In this document: piece by piece, positions 7,583 through 15,076 of the stretch
How the letters are laid out: every line of letters starts with the position of its first letter
Position numbering within the stretch: position 1 is the first letter of the stretch
Assembly: GCF_003402975.1 (NCBI RefSeq)
Contig: NZ_QURB01000004.1
Coordinates: 1-58,955 of the forward strand
Length of the DNA stretch: 58,955 bases
DNA from: Brumimicrobium aurantiacum
Lineage (GTDB): Bacteria > Bacteroidota > Bacteroidia > Flavobacteriales_D > Crocinitomicaceae
Direction: 5' to 3'
The notes under the pieces: generated by a model
Told to the model about the DNA's origin: nothing
What the model saw: the letters and a program-made list of their open reading frames with translations, nothing else
The model's database searches: none
Program-made: the position numbers and the translations under genes

Positions 7583-8722
7583 TTAATCAGTAATTCTTTC
7601 TGATTGATTACGCTTTAACAATTCATAATATTTCAATTCATGATTATCGAAGAGTTGAGGGTGAAATATTTTTGCAAGATCTTCTAAAACAATATGAGGT
7701 TCGATTGGAGAATTCTCCCAAAAACAATTATTATTGTTGAAGTAGGTATATAGTTTTCCTTTTTCAAATGCGTTTAACATTTCAAATTTGGCACTTTGTT
7801 TAAGTAAATCTCTCTTATTAGAAACACCAGCATTTAACCAATATTGAGTTTCCATATTAGTAGTTAAGAGTTCTTCTAAACTTTTGCTTAGACTTCCAGT
7901 TCCTTCAGTGTCAGCATATACATAGTTAATATTCGCATCTTCAAACAATTGTGCCATATAGCTTTCTCCTGCAGGAACATTAAAAACATCACCAAAATAA
8001 GTTCCAGCAAACATTGATTCAGAAGATGATTCAAGTTTTAGTTTATCTTTTAGTGTAAAATATTTAGATTTTACCTCTTCATAAATTGTTTTGGCTTCTA
8101 TTTCTTTATTAAACAAAGCTCCGTATACTTTAATCCATTCAGCTCTTCCCAAAGGATGTGTTTCTTTCCATTCAAAAACTTTAAATGTTTTCAAGCCTGC
8201 TTGTTCCAGTTTATTCAAAATTGGTGACTTTTCATTAAAGCCAGAATACAAAATGACATCAGGATTCACCTTTAAAAAAGATTCTGTGTCCGCCATTCCT
8301 AAATGGCCAACCTCAGCAACATTTGATTTACTAACCGGATTACATAAATATTTATAATCAGAAACGCCAGCAATGGAATTATCCAAATCAAGGGCTCTCA
8401 TCATTCCAACATGCGTAGTTGACAATGCAATTACCTTTTCTATCTCCAAGGGTAAAAAATTTCCCTTTACAGAATTGGATTGTGCCACACGATAAGATTC
8501 TCTTTGTGATAAATCATCTGGATTTTGTACAACAATTTCGATATACCCTTGATGATGAATAATTTGGAATGCTTCTGCAAAATCATTTTGAAGTGTATCA
8601 CTTTTTACTCTTGCATTGGATTGAGTTACCTTAGAAGAATCAGTTGTCTCACATGAACTTTGGGTAAAAACCAAAAGAAACATCAACAATATGGTACCAT
8701 TTAATTTCAATCTACGATTCAT
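7583..8722 (-). CDS. Substrate-binding lipoprotein of ABC importer (BtuF-like)
   Basis: A 379-residue lipoprotein: hydrophobic leader then FTQSSC, with the lipidated cysteine at about residue 24. The periplasmic-binding fold of the helical-backbone (Peripla_BP_2) class is shown by KVIALSTTHVGMMRALDL, IAGVSD, EVGHLGMADTESFLKVNPDV and PDVILYSG. It would hand substrate to the permease and ATPase encoded downstream. Its gene is divergent from the cobalamin-riboswitch operon about 1.3 kb away, which suggests a BtuF role, but heme or siderophore transport cannot be excluded from sequence. No riboswitch precedes this operon. Confidence 0.82.
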   Translation of the reverse strand: MNRRLKLNGTILLMFLLVFTQSSCETTDSSKVTQSNARVKSDTLQNDFAEAFQIIHHQGYIEIVVQNPDDLSQRESYRVAQSNSVKGNFLPLEIEKVIALSTTHVGMMRALDLDNSIAGVSDYKYLCNPVSKSNVAEVGHLGMADTESFLKVNPDVILYSGFNEKSPILNKLEQAGLKTFKVFEWKETHPLGRAEWIKVYGALFNKEIEAKTIYEEVKSKYFTLKDKLKLESSSESMFAGTYFGDVFNVPAGESYMAQLFEDANINYVYADTEGTGSLSKSLEELLTTNMETQYWLNAGVSNKRDLLKQSAKFEMLNAFEKGKLYTYFNNNNCFWENSPIEPHIVLEDLAKIFHPQLFDNHELKYYELLKRNQSERITD

Positions 8723-8754
8723 TTTTCAGTATTATAGAGGGTAAATAAAGTAAA

Positions 8755-8762
8755 CAAAAGTA
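8755..8762 (-). promoter_or_regulatory. Candidate -7 element of the btuFCD-like operon
   Basis: Minus strand TACTTTTG, 32 bases upstream of the binding-protein ATG. No TTG sits at the usual -33 distance, so this is a weak call. The rest of 8763-9093 is AT-rich and contains no gene, repeat or riboswitch that I can see. Confidence 0.4.
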
Positions 8763-9093
8763 ATTCTTATCCTTAACAACAGGTCTTTTATCAAAAGAAA
8801 TAACCGAAAAAAAAGCCTTTTCTACAGTTTAAACAATCATAAAGTAAAGCGCTATACTATTAATTATCAGATAGAATACAACCTATTTCAAAATAATAGA
8901 TGTATTTTAATTTAAAATATTCATGAGTAGAATAAAAGTATTGATTAAGAAATGAAAAATCAGATTAGCCAATATAAAATTTCATAAGACAAAAAAAATA
9001 TAGATATTTACAGCGTGAACATTTATGAATACGTTAACTATTAAATGTTTATCATTTTAATTCGATTCAAATTAGATCAAACTTTATATTACC

Positions 9094-9540
9094 ATGAAAA
9101 CAATAAAATTACTTTCTTTAGGCCTTTTCCTTTCAGGAGCGATGTTATTCTCAAGTTGTAAGAAGGAAGGATGTACAAATCCAGACGCCGACAATTATGA
9201 TGCATCAGCGAATATTAGTGACAAATCATGTTTATATACAACTGATGTAATATTTTGGTTAAAGGAAGACCAGTCTAATTCATTGGTAAATGATGATATC
9301 AAAAAAGTAGACTTCTATTTAAATGAAGAATTTCTTGGAAATGCGTCAACGGAGAGTTTTTGGGATGAAGCACCAACATGTGACTCAACCAACGTTATTC
9401 GTTTTAGCAAAGAATTACAAAAATCAAATTCAGAACCATTTTACTATTATGTAAAAGACGATGAAGGTTTCACTCTATTCCAAGGACTAACTGAATTGGA
9501 TACAGATTCATGCCGCGTTATTTTACTAGAAGGTTACTAG
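9094..9540 (+). CDS. Hypothetical lipoprotein
   Basis: A 148-residue protein with a lipoprotein signal (GLFLSGAMLFSSC, cysteine near residue 22). It is followed by a cysteine-rich motif CTNPDADNYDASANISDKSC, a sequence type seen repeatedly in Bacteroidota surface proteins. The remainder is acidic and beta-rich with no domain that I recognise. It is monocistronic: a strong terminator follows at 9563. It lies between the importer operon and the cobalamin operon but is outside riboswitch control. Confidence 0.7.
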   Translation: MKTIKLLSLGLFLSGAMLFSSCKKEGCTNPDADNYDASANISDKSCLYTTDVIFWLKEDQSNSLVNDDIKKVDFYLNEEFLGNASTESFWDEAPTCDSTNVIRFSKELQKSNSEPFYYYVKDDEGFTLFQGLTELDTDSCRVILLEGY

Positions 9541-9562
9541 AGTCAACAAAATAACTTTTCAA

Positions 9563-9595
9563 AAGTCCATAATGTACAATGTATATTATGGACTT
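9563..9595 (+). terminator. Rho-independent terminator
   Basis: Perfect 11-base stem AAGTCCATAAT / ATTATGGACTT with an 11-base loop, followed by a T run. It ends the hypothetical lipoprotein transcript before the cobalamin operon promoter. Confidence 0.9.
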
Positions 9596-9653
9596 TTTTT
9601 ATGGCTAAAAGTTAAATAGCATAAGTTGACCAATGTTAAGTTTAAAATCTAAT

Positions 9654-9683
9654 TTGTTTAATTGAAAAATCGCTATACCTTTG
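9654..9683 (+). promoter_or_regulatory. Promoter of the cobalamin operon
   Basis: TTG (9654-9656), exactly 19 bases, TACCTTTG (9676-9683): a perfect Bacteroidota primary-sigma promoter. The predicted start of transcription, about 6-7 bases downstream, coincides with the first bases of the riboswitch P1 stem at 9689. Confidence 0.85.
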
Positions 9684-9688
9684 TACTA

Positions 9689-9858
9689 CATTTTAGATTA
9701 TATGTGAGAATCATATAGTAAGGAATCTTGTGAAAATCAAGAACTGTATCTGCAGCTGTAAGCTCTTAAAGATCTTTTCTAAAAACCACTGACACGTCGC
9801 CTGACGGTTGGGAAGGTAGAAAAGAAAAAAGAGTAAGTCAGAAGACTTATCTAAAATG
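9689..9858 (+). ncRNA. Cobalamin riboswitch
   Basis: The closing P1 stem is CATTTTAGAT (9689-9698) pairing with ATCTAAAATG (9849-9858). Inside are conserved pieces of the class: CTGCAGCTGTAAG, the core CCACTG, CGCCTGACGG, TTGGGAAGG and the B12-box-like AGTAAGTCAGAAGAC just before P1 closes. The aptamer binds adenosylcobalamin or a related form and lowers expression when B12 is plentiful. The expression platform is 9859-10005. A weak ACAC/GTGT hairpin near 9954-9980 precedes a U-rich stretch, but I cannot decide between transcriptional and translational control. Confidence 0.93.
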
Positions 9859-10005
9859 CGTTTTAAGGAGACTTCAGATTAAAGTCGGACTTATCAAAGT
9901 ACTGCGCATATTTTATATTCTCAGTATTGATATTTCTATTCTTTAGGGTTCAACACTCGATTTGGTGTCTTCATTTTTATTCATAATTCATTAAAAATTA
10001 AAAAA

Positions 10006-10971
10006 ATGAAGAAAATTTACTTTTTAGCAAGCGCGCTCCTTGCTGTAACAACTCTAAAAGCGCAAACAACAGTCGATTTCGAAGACTTAACTTTAGACCC
10101 AGAGTCTTATTACAACGGTAGTGATGAAGCAGGTGGATTTACTTCTGGTGGAGTAACTTTTGAAAATGAGTACAATACTGCATGGGGATCATGGAATGGT
10201 TTTTCATATTCAAACATTACTGACAATACAACAACAGGTTACGGTAATCAATATAGCGCTATTCCAGGAAGTGGAGCTGACAATTCTGAGATTTATGCCG
10301 TTTACCATAGTGGAGATACAATGCATTTCCCAGATTCTCACGCAAGAATATCTAGCATAGACATCACCAACACAACTTACGCATATTATTCAATGAAAGA
10401 TGGTGACGCTTTTGCAAAAGAATTTGGATCTCCAAATGACGCGAGTGGTGCAGATGATGGTACAAACGGAGAAGACTTCTTCAACATTGTAATTTATAAT
10501 CATGACGCTACAGGAGCAAAAACAGATTCAATCACTTTCTATTTAGCTGATTTCCGTTTCTCTGACGACAATGATGATTACATTATTGATACATGGACAC
10601 CAGTAGACCTTACTGCGTTTACAGACATCAACTATTTAACATTCTCATTCAATTCTTCTGACGTTGGAGAATTTGGTTTAAATACTCCAACATATTTTGC
10701 ACTTGATAACATTAAGTATGAAAACACAACAGGATTAACGAAAAATGAAATTGCTCAATTTTCATTATATCCTAATCCAGCAACATCTACTTTGAATATT
10801 TCTGGTGATGCTGGTGAATATAAAATCTTTAATACAAACGGATCAATTGTAAAATCATTTACTCATAATGGATTGAGTACAATTGACATTTCGAGCTTAA
10901 ACTCTGGAATCTACATTGTAAAAGTTTCAACTGGAAACAGTTTTGGAACACAAAAACTAATTATTAGATAA
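10006..10971 (+). CDS. DUF4465 surface protein with T9SS sorting domain (cobalamin operon)
   Basis: A 321-residue protein with a signal peptide (residues 1-19, ending LKAQ). The body matches the DUF4465 pattern: ESYYNGSDEAGGFTSGGVTF, GSWNGFSYSN, GNQYSAIPGSGADNSEIYAV, ending with a TYFALDNI strand. A type A T9SS C-terminal sorting domain starts near residue 247 (FSLYPNPATSTLNISG, SGIYIVKV), so the protein is probably exported through the outer membrane and surface-attached or released. It is the first gene after the cobalamin riboswitch and 8 bases upstream of the BtuB-like receptor. A role in capturing cobalamin or a B12-carrier complex is inferred from this context. Confidence 0.85.
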   Translation: MKKIYFLASALLAVTTLKAQTTVDFEDLTLDPESYYNGSDEAGGFTSGGVTFENEYNTAWGSWNGFSYSNITDNTTTGYGNQYSAIPGSGADNSEIYAVYHSGDTMHFPDSHARISSIDITNTTYAYYSMKDGDAFAKEFGSPNDASGADDGTNGEDFFNIVIYNHDATGAKTDSITFYLADFRFSDDNDDYIIDTWTPVDLTAFTDINYLTFSFNSSDVGEFGLNTPTYFALDNIKYENTTGLTKNEIAQFSLYPNPATSTLNISGDAGEYKIFNTNGSIVKSFTHNGLSTIDISSLNSGIYIVKVSTGNSFGTQKLIIR

Positions 10972-10979
10972 TCAGGTTT

Positions 10980-12968
10980 ATGACCTCTACTACTAGAAAT
11001 AGCAAGGTACTAAGTAACATTACTAAATGTATCTTGCTATTTTTTATACCCCATTTTTTATTCGCTCAAGAAGAAGATACAACACATTTCCAAGAAGTGA
11101 CCATTAAGGGGAATCATCAAAAAATAGAACAGCACACCACTTTAACTAAAAATGAAATTCAACATATTTCTTCAAATGATTTGGGAGGAATACTTCAATA
11201 CATCACCGGTTTAACCATCAAAAGTTATGGTGGAATTGGAGGAATGAAAACACTTTCTCACCGAGGACTTGGAGGTGAACATTCACAACTTATTATCGAC
11301 GGATTACCAATTAATAATCCTCAAAATGGTCAAACCAATTTGTCCAACATTCAATTAAACAATGTTGAAGAAGTAGGTTTAAACCAACAAAACACAGAAC
11401 AGCTTATTCCGGTTTCTGGATTAATCAAAGGTAGTTCAGTTCAATTAAAAACATTTGATCAACAATTTTCCAATTCAAAAATCGCAATACGAAGTAATTT
11501 AACCTTAGGAAGTTTTGGTCAAAAAGAAGCCTACCTAGGATTTAAAAAATCAAACAAAAAAACATTTATAAGTGCTACAGGTGGTTATAGGACTTATGAT
11601 GGTGAATATCCATATCAACTACCATTTGGAGACGAATCAATAAAATATAGACGAAATAACGCTTTAGAAAATTATCACTTTTCAGTTGGTGGAGGGCTTA
11701 GATGGAAAAAGAATGTTACCATTCAGAAGTTGAAGTTTTCGGCAAAAAGAAATGTTATTCAACAAGAACTACCTGGAGCGGTAATCATTTACAATGATTT
11801 AGCATCTGAAACATTAGAAACCGAAGTTACTAGTCTTGGCCTTAATTACACTTTATTGAATCGAAATTTAATGGTTAAAGCTTTTGCTACATATAACAAT
11901 CATTATATACATTACAATGATCCAACCTATCTCAACAGTGATGGTTTTTTGGATAATAAGTATACCACTAATTCAATTATTTCGGGTTTTCATACACGCT
12001 ATAAATGGAATAACTTCGACTTCAACTTGGGTCACGACATTAATTTTGACGTTTTAGAAAGTTCAAGAAACATCGGACAACCTGAAAGAATGACCAATAC
12101 TTCAATGTTAAAATTGAAATACAACACCACTTTTTTCAATGTTGCTGCAAGTGCTTTTTACCAAAGTTTCATTGATGCAAATGACATACAAACCCACCGA
12201 AATAGTTATTATAAATTACACCCTCAACTTTCGGTATTTACATCCGATTCACTTTTTAAAAATCTACAACTTTCTATTTGGTATAAACCATCTTCTCGCG
12301 CACCGACGTTTAATGAATTGTATTACTCTCAAATAGGGAACAAAGATTTATCTCCTGAAGAATCATCACAAATTAATTTTGGGGCTAGATATATCAAGCA
12401 AATTAAAAAGACACTCTTTCAAATTCAGGGGAATGTTTTTAAAAACAAGGTTGACAACAAAATCATTGCATTACCAACACAGAATTTATTCGTTTGGTCA
12501 ATTCAAAATATCGGAAGGGTTGATATTTTAGGAGGAGATTTACACATAACAAGCCGAACAGCGATTCGCAAAAATTGGAAGCTTAACTTTCAGGCAGGTG
12601 CAAGTTTTCAAAATGCAATTGATGTAAGTGATGAGCACTCTCCTACCTACCGCGATCAAATTGCATACACTCCTAAAATTACTGGTAATGCTATGGCTAG
12701 TGTTCATTACAAAAAGGCTGGATTATATTTTACATCACTTTACATTGGAGAACGCTATAGTTTAAATGAAAATTCAAACGGAAATAGATTAGATCCCTAT
12801 TTGATTTTTGATCTTTCAGCGAGTTATAATTTCAAATTAAATAAGAATCAAAACATCAAACTTCAAGCTGGCTTCAAAAATGTTGGTGACATCTCATATA
12901 ACTTTATTAAATATTATGTGATGCCAGGAAGAAATTACTTTTTAAAACTTAGTTATGAATTTAATTAA
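10980..12968 (+). CDS. btuB: TonB-dependent receptor, BtuB-type (cobalamin)
   Basis: A 662-residue outer-membrane receptor. It has a signal peptide to about residue 29, then a plug domain (LGGILQYITGLTIKSYGGIG, LSHRGLGGEHSQLIIDGLPI, NNPQNGQTNLSNI) and a 22-strand-type barrel ending in the aromatic-rich NYFLKLSYEFN. There is no N-terminal carboxypeptidase-like domain, as in BtuB. Location behind a cobalamin riboswitch and next to a BtuG-like lipoprotein gene makes B12 the likely ligand. The 3' end overlaps the next gene by 14 bases, so translation is coupled. Confidence 0.87.
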   Translation: MTSTTRNSKVLSNITKCILLFFIPHFLFAQEEDTTHFQEVTIKGNHQKIEQHTTLTKNEIQHISSNDLGGILQYITGLTIKSYGGIGGMKTLSHRGLGGEHSQLIIDGLPINNPQNGQTNLSNIQLNNVEEVGLNQQNTEQLIPVSGLIKGSSVQLKTFDQQFSNSKIAIRSNLTLGSFGQKEAYLGFKKSNKKTFISATGGYRTYDGEYPYQLPFGDESIKYRRNNALENYHFSVGGGLRWKKNVTIQKLKFSAKRNVIQQELPGAVIIYNDLASETLETEVTSLGLNYTLLNRNLMVKAFATYNNHYIHYNDPTYLNSDGFLDNKYTTNSIISGFHTRYKWNNFDFNLGHDINFDVLESSRNIGQPERMTNTSMLKLKYNTTFFNVAASAFYQSFIDANDIQTHRNSYYKLHPQLSVFTSDSLFKNLQLSIWYKPSSRAPTFNELYYSQIGNKDLSPEESSQINFGARYIKQIKKTLFQIQGNVFKNKVDNKIIALPTQNLFVWSIQNIGRVDILGGDLHITSRTAIRKNWKLNFQAGASFQNAIDVSDEHSPTYRDQIAYTPKITGNAMASVHYKKAGLYFTSLYIGERYSLNENSNGNRLDPYLIFDLSASYNFKLNKNQNIKLQAGFKNVGDISYNFIKYYVMPGRNYFLKLSYEFN

Positions 12969-14013
12969 ATACACTTTAATCCTACTTCTTTTTGCTACTT
13001 CTTGTAAGAAAGAAGAAAAAGACGATCAAGTCATTACTGGTAAAGATGGTTTTAAGAACGGTTTGTTGGTGTTAAACGAAGGATTATTCCAGCACAACAA
13101 CAGTAGCTTAACATGGGTAGATTTAGAAAACGGAGAAGTGACAGAGAATCTTTTCTTAAACATAAACGATCGATTATTGGGCGATACAGGAAATGATATG
13201 GTGAGTTATGGAGGGAAAATATATATCACTGTTACAGGATCAAGTACCCTAGAAATTTTGGATAAAAAAAGTTTAAAAAGTATTGGGCAAATTCAATTTA
13301 ACTACAACAATCAATCACAAGAACCCCGTAAGATTGCTTATCATGAAAATGCCATTTATGTCACGAGTTTTGATGGATATGTTACTGCAATAGACACAAC
13401 CTCTTTAAACATAACCAAACGTATTAAAGTAGGAAGAAATCCTGAAGGAATTTGTGTGTCAAATCAATCTTTATATGTTGCAAACTCAGGAGGATTAGAT
13501 TTTCAAAATCCAGATACAACAGTTTTTCAAATAGATTTAAATACTTTAAATGTTGTAGATACCTTCACTGTGGGTAAAAATCCAGGAGCTATAATCGCAG
13601 ATGAATTTGATAACGTTTATGTAGTAAAAAGAGGAGATTACGCTTCTGATCCTGCGGAATTAATAAGAATTAATACACAGAGTAAAACAATAACAAATCT
13701 TGGAATTACAGCAACTTCATTATCAATGAGGAATAATCAATTGTATTTAAGTTATTTTGATCATGGAAGTGGTTCTTCGGCGGTTTCTATTTATGATTGT
13801 GCATCACAAACAATCATTACCAACAACTTTATCAATAATCAAGACATAACAACACTTTACGGTGTTACTCCATATCTTGAAGATGAGCTAATTTGTCAAG
13901 ACGCAATGGATTTCACCAACACTGGATATTTAAGATTTTTCAATTTAACAGGTCAATTAACTAATAGTATAAAAGTAGGGTTAAACCCAAATACAACAAT
14001 TCATTATGAATAA
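12955..14013 (+). CDS. btuG: BtuG-like beta-propeller lipoprotein (YncE/DUF5074 type)
   Basis: A 352-residue lipoprotein: short hydrophobic leader ending LLLFATSC, then KKEEKDD. The rest is a repeat-rich beta-propeller resembling YncE/DUF5074 proteins: KNGLLVLNEGLFQHNNSSLT, repeated V-G-NPEGI / VGKNPGAI units, and a final VGLNPNTTIHYE. In gut Bacteroides, BtuG proteins of this architecture sit on the cell surface over BtuB and bind B12 extremely tightly. Here too the gene overlaps btuB and lies under a cobalamin riboswitch, so the same capping role is inferred. It overlaps the following gene by 8 bases. Confidence 0.82.
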   Translation: MNLIKYTLILLLFATSCKKEEKDDQVITGKDGFKNGLLVLNEGLFQHNNSSLTWVDLENGEVTENLFLNINDRLLGDTGNDMVSYGGKIYITVTGSSTLEILDKKSLKSIGQIQFNYNNQSQEPRKIAYHENAIYVTSFDGYVTAIDTTSLNITKRIKVGRNPEGICVSNQSLYVANSGGLDFQNPDTTVFQIDLNTLNVVDTFTVGKNPGAIIADEFDNVYVVKRGDYASDPAELIRINTQSKTITNLGITATSLSMRNNQLYLSYFDHGSGSSAVSIYDCASQTIITNNFINNQDITTLYGVTPYLEDELICQDAMDFTNTGYLRFFNLTGQLTNSIKVGLNPNTTIHYE

Positions 14014-14992
14014 GTACATCACAATTATTTTCGTAGCATTCTTAGGTTTTTCAAAAGCTCAAACTTATGCGCCAGCTGCAGGAGAAACTGGAACAACAGC
14101 TATTGCCCACGATTCAACAATTATAAAAAGTTGGGCTACTCACGTAGAAATAGAGAGAGGATTCGTAAACATAAGTGATACTTCAGTTTATTATCAAGGT
14201 TCAAACAAAGCTACTTTTGGCGCTCCAGTTGATGCAATAGGACCAGCGTCAAATACATCAACGGATGCTGTTTCATTAGGAGATAGTGGTATTGCAATAG
14301 TTACATTCTTAACTCCTATCATGAATGGAACAGGACCCGACTTCGCAGTTTTTGAAAATGGAGTTACCAATACTTTTTTAGAATTGGCTCATGTAGAGGT
14401 CAGTTCGGATGGAATCAACTATGTTCGTTTCCCTTCACACTCTCTTACACAAACCAATAACGAAATTGGAGGATTTGGAATGGTTCAGCCTACAGACATT
14501 CACAATTTAGCAGGTAAATACAAGGTAGGCTTTGGAACTCCATTTGATTTAGAAGAGTTGTCTGACAGTACAGGAATAGATATCAATAGCATAACTCATA
14601 TTAAAATTATCGATGTAGTAGGTTCGTTAGATGAGCATGGAACTCATGATGCACAAGGGAATTTAATTAATGATCCTTTTCCAACGCCTTTTGGGACTGG
14701 AGGTTTTGATTTGAACGCTGTTGGAGTAATCCATGAGCAAGTTTTAAATCTTAACTCTGAAAACTATACTTACTCAATTTATCCAAATCCTAGTAGAGGA
14801 ATTATAAATATTCAGTTTGACGCTCCACAGATTAAGGAAATTAGAATTACAAATAATATTGGACAAAATGTTCAAGTAATTAACGTCAATAATTCAAAGC
14901 AATCGATTCAAACTAATCTACCAAAAGGGATTTACTTTATTCAATTTATAGGGAAGAATAGTATTCATAGTGAAAAAATAGTCGTAAAATAA
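14006..14992 (+). CDS. T9SS-exported cell-surface protein of cobalamin operon
   Basis: A 328-residue protein with signal peptide (MNKYITIIFVAFLGFSKAQ). The central domain contains ASNTSTDAVSLGDSGIAIV, PDFAVFENGV, LAHVEVSSDGINYVRFPSHS, LAGKYKVGFGTPFDLEEL and a FGTGGFDLNAVGVIH end, a beta-sandwich-like family often called simply cell surface protein. A T9SS type A sorting domain follows (YSIYPNPSRGIINIQF, KGIYFIQFIG). It is the last gene of the riboswitch operon, coupled to the BtuG-like gene. Binding of B12 or of a B12-binding protein is inferred from operon membership only. Confidence 0.8.
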   Translation: MNKYITIIFVAFLGFSKAQTYAPAAGETGTTAIAHDSTIIKSWATHVEIERGFVNISDTSVYYQGSNKATFGAPVDAIGPASNTSTDAVSLGDSGIAIVTFLTPIMNGTGPDFAVFENGVTNTFLELAHVEVSSDGINYVRFPSHSLTQTNNEIGGFGMVQPTDIHNLAGKYKVGFGTPFDLEELSDSTGIDINSITHIKIIDVVGSLDEHGTHDAQGNLINDPFPTPFGTGGFDLNAVGVIHEQVLNLNSENYTYSIYPNPSRGIINIQFDAPQIKEIRITNNIGQNVQVINVNNSKQSIQTNLPKGIYFIQFIGKNSIHSEKIVVK

Positions 14993-15076
14993 AAGTGTTT
15001 TAATTCATAAAAACTGTAACATTTATTTCAAGAAAGCGTTATAATGACTATATTTTATTGAAGTAAACATTACAAT

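Noticed and set aside
8723-9093. Second cobalamin riboswitch before the BtuFCD-like operon
   Set aside because: None of the core motifs (GGGAAGG, CCACTG, B12 box) is present on the minus strand in this gap.
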